Notes: generated by a model not told the origin, from the letters alone. A DNA stretch of 44,290 nucleotides from Bacillota bacterium (GCA_023393095.1 JAEWMT010000087.1:1-44290), one strand, 5' to 3'. Positions 34,398 through 43,160 are shown, numbered from the stretch's first letter. Program-made: numbers and translations.

Positions 34398-34750
34398 CTA
34401 ATTAATCTTTTTCTTTAACTCTCGTATTTTACTTATTTCGAAACCATATTGCTCTTCTGTTAAACTTAAACTTTCCGTAATACTTTTGAAAAACACTTCA
34501 CTTTCATTAAGTAATGTAATTAAAAATTCCTTACTAGGCAAAGTCCAAGTAAAACGAGTATTGGTTTCTAAAACCATTATCATATATTCATCTGATATCT
34601 TTTTAAACTTAATCTTTACTGGTTGGTCTGGAGTGCAATTCTATTTTTTTCAGCAATTTCAATAAAATATTTATCCCATTCTTCATTGATTTTTTCTAAG
34701 TTATTTATCTTTGATTCAGGTTTATTTATGTACGACTTACATATAATCAA
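34398..34750 (-). pseudogene. Frameshifted small gene of the immunity island, family unknown
   Basis: The lower part (34398-34583 and readable back to about 34617) is an open frame encoding KKISDEYMIMVLE ... ISKIRELKKKIN. A second frame upstream begins at TTG 34750, eight bases after a good AGGTGG site, and encodes NKPESKINNLEKINEEWDKY and IAEKNRIALQTNQ before a stop. The two join with a one-base change near 34617-34627, giving one protein of about 117 residues. Either a broken immunity gene or a sequencing error. The combined protein is helical and charged at both ends; I do not recognise it. Confidence 0.5.
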
Positions 34751-34866
34751 AATATTCACCACCTAATTTTAAATAATCGATCTATTCTACCTTTATTTAA
34801 TTCAACTATACAATCAACTCCAATCAATAATTTCTTTTCTTTATATTCCAGTTAAAGTTGTTGCAT

Positions 34867-35217
34867 TTACGATAACATTGAATTTATTTCGTCATTTAGC
34901 CGAATACTAAATTCATAAGATTCGAAGGGTTCTCTTTTATCAATGTAAAATAATCCAACAAGTATATTTTTCTTTGGCTTACATAAGGTACAGTTTAAAT
35001 CTCCTTGCATCACAGACTGAGGTAAAATTTGATCTTCTAAAGAATCATTCACACTTATAACCGTATCTTCATCATCGAATAAAGATTTTACCAACCCATC
35101 ATAAGGTAGTTTATGCCTCCAGCCACTTGAAATCACAGTTTTTTTATCTAAATCTACAATAACAGTATATAAGATCTCATGATTTAACGTAAAATCAATA
35201 AATTTCTGATCTATCAT
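34867..35217 (-). CDS. Unrecognised small protein, first gene of the immunity island
   Basis: 116 residues, start at ATG 35217 with GGTGGA eight bases upstream. Pattern: a short helix QKFIDFTLNHE, strand YTVIVDLDKKTVISSGW, helix GLVKSLFDDE, then a Cys-containing turn LNCTLCKPKKN, strand ILVGLFYIDKRE and a final helix RLNDEINSML. This alternation resembles the roadblock/profilin-like fold, but no family name can be given. As the promoter-proximal gene it would be most strongly transcribed. An immunity role is by context only. Confidence 0.5.
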   Translation of the reverse strand: MIDQKFIDFTLNHEILYTVIVDLDKKTVISSGWRHKLPYDGLVKSLFDDEDTVISVNDSLEDQILPQSVMQGDLNCTLCKPKKNILVGLFYIDKREPFESYEFSIRLNDEINSMLS

Positions 35218-35253
35218 TTTAAATTCCACCTTTCTGTCTATGCTTATTACCAA

Positions 35254-35789
35254 CCAACTTCTGAAATTTAATATCTTTATTTATTACTTGGGTAGTTAGA
35301 TTCCTAGATGCCAACTTTTACTTTCGATAAAATTTTTTTTAGATCTGTTTAGATACCTTATGGACGAGATTTATTGCCATTATTCTATCATATGCCACAG
35401 AATTTTCCAACCTGATTTCATCCAATACCCTTCAATAACACTTGCATTCTAAGCTTTGCAAGCATTATACAATAAATTATCTGTATGTCTCTTCATAATA
35501 AACAAGCCATAGTATTTTCTCACCTCTTACTTATGACTTTGAGTATTTTCTCTTTTTTAAAACAAGTCTCTGGATATTGCTAAATTCATAGAATATCAGA
35601 TAAAGCATAAAAAAACAAAGCCAACATTAACATTACTATTAATGCTGGCTTGCTCTTTTACATCTCCTTATTAAGGAAAAGATATAAATTTAAATTAAAC
35701 TCTCTTTGACACGGGAACTACTTTAATATTCCTGTTTTCCATCACTTTTATATCCTAGTTTTCATCTATTTACTTACTTATTTATATAT
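35254..35789. other. Intergenic region between immunity island and amylase gene
   Basis: About 540 bases with no gene. It contains the amylase terminator at 35618-35651 and must contain the promoter of the island. A TATAAT on the minus strand at 35469-35464 is a possible -10 without a good -35. No inverted repeats or attachment-like direct repeats marking an island edge were seen. Confidence 0.5.
35618..35651 (-). terminator. Terminator of the amylase gene
   Basis: AAGCCAACATTAA at 35618-35630 pairs with TTAATGCTGGCTT at 35639-35651 (one mismatch). On the minus strand it is followed by TTGTTTTTTTATG. Confidence 0.85.
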
Positions 35790-38063
35790 CTAATTCACAT
35801 TCCAATTGTAGTATACATCCATGGTAGCACTGCTGCCAGAAGCAGAGGTTACTACCCTGTTATTACAGCTCTCCCAGGTTACATTGCCGTTTGCGTCCTT
35901 TTTAATAAATTTAAACTGAAAGCTCGTACCTGCCGGAACACTGACCGGCAAGAACCACGCCGGATAATTCGGACACATCATAGCCTCTGTGCAATTGCTC
36001 GTATCCCAGGAACCAAGCTCCGGTATACTGCCTACTACATAAATATTTTCACCAGTATTCGTAGACGCATTGACATGGAAGATAACCTGATTCTGATCCC
36101 CTGATAATACCTTATAGACAAAGGTATTACTTACATTGGAACCTTTTGTAACGGTTATATTGTTGTTTCCTGCAACTACTCCTGCCGGAACGGTGGTGAT
36201 AATCTGATCATTCGTAGCAGATATCACAGTGGCAGTTACATTACCAAACTTAACAACCGGTGTTCCACTAAGTCCATCACCATAGATATAAACTTTATTT
36301 CCCACTCTGCCCATGGTTGAGATGACATCACCTATCATAGGAGTGGCACCGCTGGTATTCGTATCATACTGCCAGATACTTACTTCTCCACCATCAAGTA
36401 CGAAGGAGGATATCTTATTTCCACTGTTATTTGTAACAGTAACCGGATCACCATATAAAAGACCATCGACGTAATCAGGATAGGTTCCTACCGGAAGATC
36501 TGTTGAGATCGTCGGAACAGTATAGGATATATCTGGCTGACGATTTACAGCAACGACTACAACATTATTATAAAACTTTCTCTGATATACTAATACGTTA
36601 TCAGAGCTATATAAAATTGTTGTCTGACCAAAAGCAACAGCATCATTAGCCTTTCTAAGAGCTGATAAATCACCAATCAAATGATATGCCGTTGTTGAGG
36701 TACTAAAACCACCATTCTTCTGCATAAATACGCGGCCAGCAACATCACTGCCATCAGATGGAACAATGTATTGCTCGGTTCCGTAATATATATTCGGTAT
36801 ACCACGAGAGGTCAAAAGTACAGCCAATGCCGCATTGTAAGGCTTCTGGTTTCTTTGTGTATATCCAAATCTGGTTACATCATGGTTATCAAGGAAGGTA
36901 ACTGCCTGATTTTCATATTCATAGTCATTGGCGGTATAAAGTAACATATCCCCGAAGTTACTCATAGTTGTTGAAAAATTACCAAAGGCTGTGCTTGCTG
37001 TACGATAAAATTCAAAATCAAGGTTATTTACACCTGTTCTTGCTGGAAAACTGGTATATTCACTGTATTTAGGATCCGGTCTTCCGATAAAGAATTCACC
37101 AAAATGTGTTATGGTAGATTGAGAATCAACCATATCCTTTAATCCTTTTACAAAGGCAGGATTCATATGCAGGGTGGCATCATGACGTAACCCGTCAATT
37201 CCAAGATCTGCCCAGTATTTCGTGGCTTTTTCCAAGTAGCTAACTACCGAACCATTTTCCTGTGAAAAATCTGCTAAAGAACCTAGATCTTTATGACGAT
37301 ATCCAAATTTACTGGTATCACTTGCACGATCTCCCAAATCATGGAACCAACCATTTATATCATTATTTGGATTCGCTAATAGATTTTCAACCTTACCATC
37401 CTTGTTATAATCATATGGTTCTCCATTTGCATCAAGGGCATATTCCCCTGAAGGTAGCTTATCCGGCTCATACAATTTACCATCCTCTGCAGAATAATTA
37501 TTCGTTGGGTTCTGCCATCTACTTGTATGATTTGTAACAAAATCAATAACAAGCTTCATATCATTTTGATGTAATGCATCACGTAATTCTTTGAATTTAT
37601 TTAAAGTTCCAAAGTGTTTATTTGTCGCAAAATAATTTCTTACATGATATCCATGGAAACTTGTCCAGGTATCGTAGCCTCCACTCTTGTAGTCAATAAT
37701 AGCATCGTCTCGGTTTTCATATGGAGCAGAAATCCAAACTGTCGTAATACCCATATTTTTCAAATATGGTATCTTGCTTATAACACCCTGCCAGTCTCCG
37801 CCTTGGTAAAGCTTTAAATCATTCCCTGTTCCGTCAAACAAACTGCTGCCAAAACCGCTTGGAATATTGTTGCTACTATCTCCATCGTAAAATCGGTCCG
37901 TTATAATCTGGTAGATTACATCATGGGAATTGACCGGTGACTTCGCTGCAATGGAAGCATCCGCATTCGTCCCATTAAGTTGAATGATTAGAACACATGC
38001 TAGTAAAATAGCGGTTAATAAAATTAAACCTCTGCCTTTTGTAAAAATACTATTCTTCTTCAT
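35790..38063 (-). CDS. Secreted alpha-amylase with CGTase-like domain order (GH13, C domain, IPT/TIG, CBM20)
   Basis: Extracellular starch hydrolase of 757 residues. A signal peptide spans about 1-35. GH13 domain: nucleophile Asp295 in GLRHDATLHM, acid Glu323 in FGEFFIG, Asp395 in FLDNHDVTRF, and region I DFVTNHTS. A C domain follows, then an IPT/TIG domain (about 550-630, TPMIGDVISTMGRVGNKVYI) and a starch-binding CBM20 at the end (NTGENIYVVGSIPELGSWD ... YYNWNVN). This order is that of cyclodextrin glucanotransferases and maltogenic amylases. At the position of CGTase Tyr/Phe195, however, it has Gly261 (KDLGSLADF), 34 residues before the nucleophile as in CGTase. In this clade that points to hydrolysis. 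ATG 38063 is used; GAGG lies nine bases upstream. Confidence 0.9.
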   Translation of the reverse strand: MKKNSIFTKGRGLILLTAILLACVLIIQLNGTNADASIAAKSPVNSHDVIYQIITDRFYDGDSSNNIPSGFGSSLFDGTGNDLKLYQGGDWQGVISKIPYLKNMGITTVWISAPYENRDDAIIDYKSGGYDTWTSFHGYHVRNYFATNKHFGTLNKFKELRDALHQNDMKLVIDFVTNHTSRWQNPTNNYSAEDGKLYEPDKLPSGEYALDANGEPYDYNKDGKVENLLANPNNDINGWFHDLGDRASDTSKFGYRHKDLGSLADFSQENGSVVSYLEKATKYWADLGIDGLRHDATLHMNPAFVKGLKDMVDSQSTITHFGEFFIGRPDPKYSEYTSFPARTGVNNLDFEFYRTASTAFGNFSTTMSNFGDMLLYTANDYEYENQAVTFLDNHDVTRFGYTQRNQKPYNAALAVLLTSRGIPNIYYGTEQYIVPSDGSDVAGRVFMQKNGGFSTSTTAYHLIGDLSALRKANDAVAFGQTTILYSSDNVLVYQRKFYNNVVVVAVNRQPDISYTVPTISTDLPVGTYPDYVDGLLYGDPVTVTNNSGNKISSFVLDGGEVSIWQYDTNTSGATPMIGDVISTMGRVGNKVYIYGDGLSGTPVVKFGNVTATVISATNDQIITTVPAGVVAGNNNITVTKGSNVSNTFVYKVLSGDQNQVIFHVNASTNTGENIYVVGSIPELGSWDTSNCTEAMMCPNYPAWFLPVSVPAGTSFQFKFIKKDANGNVTWESCNNRVVTSASGSSATMDVYYNWNVN

Positions 38064-38379
38064 AATCATCTTCCTCTCTTTACAAATCATCGTTTCATGG
38101 TTTCTATTCCTTGAGCGTTATGATAATGAGGTTATTAAAGTTATGATTGGCAGTTATGTGGTTCATATTCAGTTTGGATCTGTTTCCATTTTATGTAAAT
38201 TATATTGTAGCCTTATATTAGCACCTAATTGTGGGACAGTCAATCGGATCTTAGGTAACCGCTTACCTTGTCATAACGATAATTATTACTATTCAAACCG
38301 GCTTAGCTCTCGGATACAATAACCTCCAATAATGTAACGTTTAAATGACATAGCATCAACTGTGAATCATAAACGTTTA
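38064..38379. other. Control region between lacI-type gene and amylase gene
   Basis: About 315 bases with no gene. On the minus strand a TATAAT at 38204-38199 is the likely -10 of the amylase promoter; the -35 is poor, suggesting an activated or extended promoter. Possible operators are given separately. Confidence 0.5.
38253..38268. promoter_or_regulatory. Operator-like palindrome upstream of the amylase promoter (cre-like)
   Basis: AGGTAACCGCTTACCT has perfect six-base arms around CCGC. It agrees with the catabolite-response (CcpA) consensus TGNAANCGNWNNCW at all defined positions except the first and last. It lies about 50 bases upstream of the proposed -10. CcpA or the adjacent LacI-type regulator could bind; inference. 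Confidence 0.4.
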
Positions 38380-38380
38380 T
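38335..38380. promoter_or_regulatory. Pair of CG-centred LacI-type operator candidates
   Basis: ATAAACGTTTAT at 38369-38380 is a perfect 12-base palindrome with the central CG typical of LacI-family operators; it abuts the lacI-type stop codon. A weaker relative, TAACGTTTA, lies at 38335-38343, with centres 36 bases apart. The arrangement could permit looping by the regulator over the amylase control region. Confidence 0.35.
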
Positions 38381-39393
38381 TAACGCCTTTTTGTAGATTC
38401 CCTGACAATTAGGCATGGTAAGGTAGTATAAGATTGTACTTGAAGATTTGGCTTCTTTATTTTTGATAAGATCAATTTACCGGCCTGCAATCCCATATCA
38501 TATACATCAATATTTACTACAGTAAGAAGAGGGTCTGTGATCTGTGAAAAAGGGTAATCATCAAAGGATATCACACCAATTTCTTTTGGAATTTTATAAT
38601 TGTGCTTTGTAATCGCCTTCAGGGCTCCTAAAGCAATATGGTTATTTGCACAAATTACAGCGTCAGGAACCTGTTTTAGAGATAATAACTCTTCCATCAT
38701 ACGAAATCCGTCCTGCTTTATAGATTCTCCACGCTTAATAAAGGCTTCATTCATTTTTAGTTTCTTATCCGATAAGGCGGTAATCGCCCCCTGCAGACGA
38801 TGAGTTGAAATCATATCGCCCTCCATGCCTCCGACAAAGGATATCGCATGATATCCCTGCTCCAATAGATGATTTGCTGCAATTTCTCCGGAAAGATAAT
38901 TATTATTATCAATCCAACACAGCTGCGTCTCAAAGTTTGGGCATCCGATAATCACATGCGGAAAGCCTGCTTTATAGATTCGCAAGGACATCTCCTTTGT
39001 AATTACAGAGGCATGAATGACGATTCCATCTGCGCTATTTTGTGATATAATACGGTCTAACACTTCCATCTCATCTGCCATGTTAACACTTAAGATACTT
39101 AAGGTATAATTTTTATTGTTTAATAGGTATTGTAGTCCCGACATAATCTCAAACATATGAGGGTTTAAAAAAGCAGTATTACGTTCGAAATTTGTAATAA
39201 AAAAAATGTTTCTTGTAGATTTTCTAGCAAAATTCTGCGCACGAAGATTAGGATGATAATTCATCTCCTTCATTATCTTATTGATCTTCTCCGTCGTAGC
39301 CTCTGAAATGGAAGGTACTTTATTAATGACCTTTGATACGGTTGCCGTTGATACACCGGCTTCTTTGGCTACATCCTTAATGGTAACTGCCAT
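38380..39393 (-). CDS. LacI-family transcriptional regulator of starch/maltodextrin genes
   Basis: 337 residues. The N-terminal helix-turn-helix and hinge read VTIKDVAKEAGVSTATVSKV and INKVPSISEATTEKI, with NYHPNLRAQNFA as hinge helix. The rest is a periplasmic-binding-like sensor domain (FVGGMEGDMISTHRL; DAVICANNHIALGALKAI; IGVISFDDYPFSQITDPLLT). AAGGAGG precedes the ATG. It sits between the neopullulanase and the amylase gene, so it probably represses one or both and responds to maltose or maltodextrin, as MalR-type members do. A long palindromic repeat stands directly upstream of its ribosome binding site. Confidence 0.9.
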   Translation of the reverse strand: MAVTIKDVAKEAGVSTATVSKVINKVPSISEATTEKINKIMKEMNYHPNLRAQNFARKSTRNIFFITNFERNTAFLNPHMFEIMSGLQYLLNNKNYTLSILSVNMADEMEVLDRIISQNSADGIVIHASVITKEMSLRIYKAGFPHVIIGCPNFETQLCWIDNNNYLSGEIAANHLLEQGYHAISFVGGMEGDMISTHRLQGAITALSDKKLKMNEAFIKRGESIKQDGFRMMEELLSLKQVPDAVICANNHIALGALKAITKHNYKIPKEIGVISFDDYPFSQITDPLLTVVNIDVYDMGLQAGKLILSKIKKPNLQVQSYTTLPCLIVRESTKRR

Positions 39394-39412
39394 TTCGCTC
39401 CTCCTTTTTTGG

Positions 39413-39615
39413 GATTAGAGTGTCAAAAGTCAAATTTATGTAGTGATATGAATATTTGTGCATATATATTTATCTGGACTCGCCTTACCTTCAAGCGAAA
39501 TTAACTGTATATAAAGTTTTTATGCAAAGTTCGCTTGAGCCGGTCTTCGCCATCTTAATATATATACACAAATATTCATTAATCTAATTAATTTCTGACT
39601 TTTGACACCCTAATC
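39413..39615. repeat. 203-bp imperfect palindromic element between neopullulanase and lacI-type genes
   Basis: The ends GATTAGAGTGTCAAAAGTCA and, in reverse complement, GATTAGGGTGTCAAAAGTCA match at 19 of 20 bases. Inward, TGAATATTTGTG(C/T)ATATATAT and (C/T)TCAAGCGAA reappear on both arms. No gene is inside. It begins four bases after the neopullulanase stop and ends just upstream of the lacI-type ribosome binding site. It differs in sequence from the elements at 15220 and 43161. A transcript crossing it would fold into a long hairpin. Confidence 0.75.
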
Positions 39616-39618
39616 ATT

Positions 39619-41346
39619 TTAGGTAATTGTACTTTTTAATAATACAAAACCTAATGCAGACAGCGTCGAATCATTATAACCGGACTGCCAGATTAACATC
39701 TTATCCTCTAAAGTTATCGTAAACGGTACCGGAGTATTACCTGCATTCAATGCGATGATGATATGCTCATCATCTAGAAACCGTTCATATATATAGAGGC
39801 TGCTATCTTTGTCTGCATAGATTGTGCGATAATCCCCTCTGGTAAGAGCTTTCAATTTCTTTCTAAGAAAAATCGCTGCTTTATAAAAGGAAAACATCTC
39901 ATTCTCTTCATTCCATTTCATAGAGCTACGATATTCATCTTCTTTCATACCTGTAATTTGTTGTTCATCACCATAGAAAATGGAGGGCGGACCGATAAAG
40001 GTCATCTGAAAGAGGATTGCTAGTTTAAAGCGTTCTAAATTACTCTTACAGTAGGATAGAAATCTTGGAACATCATGGCTATCCAAAAGATTTAGCTGTC
40101 CGTAAAGCATATTCTTATGATATCTCATCCTCATGAGGGTAACTCTGGCATCAAATTCAAAGGAACTAATTTCACCCTGTGCAAAAAACTCCTTGCAATA
40201 CTTGCGAAAATCATAATTCATTGAGGAATCAAACTGATCCCCTCTTAGCCAATGCGCAGCATTCTCCCATACCTCACCGATTAGAAAGCAATCCGGCTTT
40301 ACTTCCTTCGCTGCTTTACGAAATGCTTTCCAAAAATCATCATTCACTTCACTGGCTACATCAAGCCGCCAGCCGTCAACATCAAATTCAGTAAGCCAAT
40401 GTCTGCATACTTTCAGAAAATACTCTATCACCTCCGGACTTGATGTATTGAGCTTTGGCATCAGACGCTCATAAGCAAAACATTCATAATTCGGTATATC
40501 CTCCATATTGTCAGGCTTTATTACCGGGTCATTCAAACGATAAAACCAATCCCAATAACTGCTTTCCTTCCCTTTCTCAAGCACATCATTAAAAGCAAAG
40601 AAGTTCCAGCCACAATGATTAAATACCCCATCAATAATTACTCGTATATTACAATTGTGACAAAGATCAACTAAGAATTTGAAATCATCATCGCTTCCAA
40701 AGCAAGGATCTACATGAAAATAATCGATCACGTCATACTTATGATACTCACCCGCAACAAAGAAAGGATTAATATAGATACAATTTATTCCAAGCTTTAA
40801 TAGATAATCAAGATTATCCGCTATACCCTGAATCGTGCCCCCTCTTTTACTTTTAACAATATGACCTTGATATTCCTCTTCTCGTTCTTCATTACGGATG
40901 GATTGTTTCGAGGTTGCAAAACTGTCAGGGAATATATTATAGATAATAGCATCCTTAGTCCAATCCGGTATATCTGCGATATCTTCCCTTCGGTTATAAG
41001 GAAATTGATAATATTCTGAACGCTCCTCCACATTTTGCTTACAAAACAGATCAGAATAGTAAAGGATTGTCTCTGTTCCGTCATCCAGCTCAAAATAATA
41101 GCATATTCTTGTGTAAGGGGTATCTAAAATCACCTCATAGTAGTCAAAATACTCATCACTCGCTATGATCTGCATATCAACTTTCGAAAATATTACAGGT
41201 GTTAATCTGCAAGCTCTGTCACCATAGTACAAGCAGCATCCTTTCAGATCGCCCCTTGCACAGCGAAGTCGAAATAATACATGAGTCTCATCAATACCAT
41301 GAGCATAGTTTGACATCGGTATATGTAATATTGCCTCTCGCTTCAT
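39619..41346 (-). CDS. Cytoplasmic GH13 neopullulanase/cyclomaltodextrinase-type enzyme
   Basis: Hydrolyses imported maltodextrins, pullulan fragments or cyclodextrins. The 575-residue protein has no signal peptide. Residues about 1-125 form an N-terminal domain like CBM34, as in neopullulanases. The GH13 barrel follows, with region I DGVFNHCG, nucleophile Asp329 in DGWRLDVASEV, acid Glu358 in LIGEVWE and Asp425 in LLDSHDVPRF. It ends with a C-terminal beta domain. ATG 41346 with GGAGGT is chosen over the ATG at 41358. It lies directly downstream of the two permeases (about 60 bases), so it is cotranscribed with the transporter. Maltogenic amylase is the nearest alternative name. Confidence 0.9.
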   Translation of the reverse strand: MKREAILHIPMSNYAHGIDETHVLFRLRCARGDLKGCCLYYGDRACRLTPVIFSKVDMQIIASDEYFDYYEVILDTPYTRICYYFELDDGTETILYYSDLFCKQNVEERSEYYQFPYNRREDIADIPDWTKDAIIYNIFPDSFATSKQSIRNEEREEEYQGHIVKSKRGGTIQGIADNLDYLLKLGINCIYINPFFVAGEYHKYDVIDYFHVDPCFGSDDDFKFLVDLCHNCNIRVIIDGVFNHCGWNFFAFNDVLEKGKESSYWDWFYRLNDPVIKPDNMEDIPNYECFAYERLMPKLNTSSPEVIEYFLKVCRHWLTEFDVDGWRLDVASEVNDDFWKAFRKAAKEVKPDCFLIGEVWENAAHWLRGDQFDSSMNYDFRKYCKEFFAQGEISSFEFDARVTLMRMRYHKNMLYGQLNLLDSHDVPRFLSYCKSNLERFKLAILFQMTFIGPPSIFYGDEQQITGMKEDEYRSSMKWNEENEMFSFYKAAIFLRKKLKALTRGDYRTIYADKDSSLYIYERFLDDEHIIIALNAGNTPVPFTITLEDKMLIWQSGYNDSTLSALGFVLLKSTIT

Positions 41347-41407
41347 TTCTACCTCCATAATTGCGTTTATTTATTATCTCATTTTTTCATTACCTATTGG
41401 CTCGCTT

Positions 41408-42250
41408 TTATCCCTTCACGCCACCAACTGTGAGTCCTGAGACCATATGCTTTTGAAATTTAAAAAAGATAAATAAGATCGGTAAGGAAATCAGAAGTGA
41501 TGCAGCTGCAAATATAGGCCAATTACCAGACATTTCAGTTGCCTGTAAGGAATAAAGGCCTGCTGCCAGAGTATATTTTTCTGTTCCTGTCAAAAAGGTT
41601 ATCGCAAAGATATATTCATTCCATACAAAGATTAAAATCATAATTAAGGTTACAATGATGGAAGGCTTTGCTAGCGGAAGAATTATTTTAGTCACTAACT
41701 GCAAATCATTTGCTCCATCCATTTGCGCAGCCTCTTCTATTTCAATTGGAATCGTATCAAAGTACCCCTTCATATTCCATAAGCCAAAGATTGACATGGT
41801 ACCAACATAGATGATGACAAGGCCTAGCTTTGAATCCGTCTGCCCTATGGAGCTAAGTAATTTATAAATTGCAAGCATTGATAAAATTTGTGGAAATGCA
41901 TTCAATATAATTAATAGGTACAGAATTGTCTTCTTCCCCGGAAATCGAAACCTTGAAAAGGCATATGCAGCAGGAATTGCAAAGGATAAGGACACAACTA
42001 CGGTTAAAAGGGCAAGAAACACACTATTTTTTAACCATAATAATACCGGTTTATCAAACAATACCGCTTTATAATTGTTAAAGGTAACCTCCTTCGGAAG
42101 AAATCTGAAATTAGAACTAATCAGACTGTTATGTGCACTAATGGAAACCGTAAACGCATATAAAATCGGAATCATGCAAAGAACGCATACAACAATTAAT
42201 ATGATATTTACAAACGATAGTTTTATCATTTCTCTTTTCTTTCTGCTCAT
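41408..42250 (-). CDS. Maltodextrin ABC transporter permease, MalG type
   Basis: 280-residue inner-membrane permease with six predicted membrane segments. The coupling-helix EAA motif is EAAQMDGANDLQLVTKIILP near residues 172-191, where the ATPase docks. The C-terminus LTVGGVKG is typical for the MalG side of carbohydrate transporters. The start overlaps the malF-type stop by four bases (ATGA). The ATPase (MsmK/MalK type) is not in the window and probably is shared by several transporters. Confidence 0.92.
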   Translation of the reverse strand: MSRKKREMIKLSFVNIILIVVCVLCMIPILYAFTVSISAHNSLISSNFRFLPKEVTFNNYKAVLFDKPVLLWLKNSVFLALLTVVVSLSFAIPAAYAFSRFRFPGKKTILYLLIILNAFPQILSMLAIYKLLSSIGQTDSKLGLVIIYVGTMSIFGLWNMKGYFDTIPIEIEEAAQMDGANDLQLVTKIILPLAKPSIIVTLIMILIFVWNEYIFAITFLTGTEKYTLAAGLYSLQATEMSGNWPIFAAASLLISLPILFIFFKFQKHMVSGLTVGGVKG

Positions 42251-43134
42251 TCTCCCTTAAGTTCCTTTCTGGTAAACAGCGTAAATACTATAAGGATTAT
42301 GAATATTAAAACTGAAATCGCAGAGCTAAATCCATAGTTATTCGTTATAAAGGCGTTTTCATAAGCATAGGTTAACACCGTATGGATATTTGCTCCTGTC
42401 TTTGCTCCTGCTTGTTGCGTAAGAAGATAGATAATATCAAATTGTTTAAACGTTGTAAAAATTGTAATAATAACAGCCGGAGCAATGACGTGGCGGATAC
42501 AAGGAATTGTGATGCGATATGCTTTGACGAACCATCCGGCACCCTCAATCACTGCACTCTCATAATATGCCTGATCTACACTTTGGAGAGCTCCATCAAT
42601 AATCATTATCATAAAGGGTAGCGCGAGCCATAAATTCACAGCCGTACAGCATAAAAATGCAGTAGTATCATTGCTAAGCCATCTCACCGGGTCAAGACCT
42701 AGTTGATCAAGCCACTGATTTAATAGTCCAAACTTAGAATTAAACATGCCTGTTTTCCAAAGAAGGATCGAAACATAACCAGGCATTGCCCACGGAAACA
42801 TAAGTATTGTTTTATAGAAGCTACGAAACTTAAGCTTCTTAGTATTTAGTAGCATAGCTAATATAAATGCGATGAGTAGCTGTAATATGATATTCAATGC
42901 TGTCCATAATACAGTAATAATGAAAGACCTGAAAAATCCTGAATCTGCTATCCATAATGCTTTTTTATAATTAATCAGACCAATCACTTTATAGTGAAAC
43001 CAATGATATACGTTCATGTTGGTCAGCGATATATAACCGGTATAAAGGATTGGAAATATAACAATCGTTGTTATTATGATTAAGGATGGAAGCGAATAAA
43101 TGTATGGTTTTAGATTACATTTTTTCTTCTTCAT
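42247..43134 (-). CDS. Maltodextrin ABC transporter permease, MalF type
   Basis: 295-residue membrane permease with six or more segments; basic N-terminus (MKKKKC) facing the cytoplasm. EAA-like motif YYESAVIEGAGWFVKAYRIT near residue 195. The large periplasmic loop of enteric MalF is absent, as usual in Gram-positive members. GGGGTG precedes the ATG. It is separated from the binding-protein gene by 216 bases that contain a palindromic element. Confidence 0.92.
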   Translation of the reverse strand: MKKKKCNLKPYIYSLPSLIIITTIVIFPILYTGYISLTNMNVYHWFHYKVIGLINYKKALWIADSGFFRSFIITVLWTALNIILQLLIAFILAMLLNTKKLKFRSFYKTILMFPWAMPGYVSILLWKTGMFNSKFGLLNQWLDQLGLDPVRWLSNDTTAFLCCTAVNLWLALPFMIMIIDGALQSVDQAYYESAVIEGAGWFVKAYRITIPCIRHVIAPAVIITIFTTFKQFDIIYLLTQQAGAKTGANIHTVLTYAYENAFITNNYGFSSAISVLIFIILIVFTLFTRKELKGE

Positions 43135-43160
43135 TTAACACCCCGCTTTCTAATCACATT

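Noticed and set aside
24292..35217. Prophage, integrative element or CRISPR-type defence island
   Set aside because: No integrase, transposase, phage structural gene, Cas gene, spacer array, tRNA edge or attachment repeats were seen; the genes fit immunity proteins instead.
35790..38063. Annotation as cyclodextrin glucanotransferase
   Set aside because: Domain order fits, but Gly replaces the aromatic residue needed for efficient cyclisation, so alpha-amylase is the better name.
37262..38322. Plus-strand open frames across the amylase gene and its upstream region (91, 67 and 112 codons)
   Set aside because: No ribosome binding sites, unnatural composition (many Tyr, His and Leu) and overlap with the supported minus-strand gene or its promoter.
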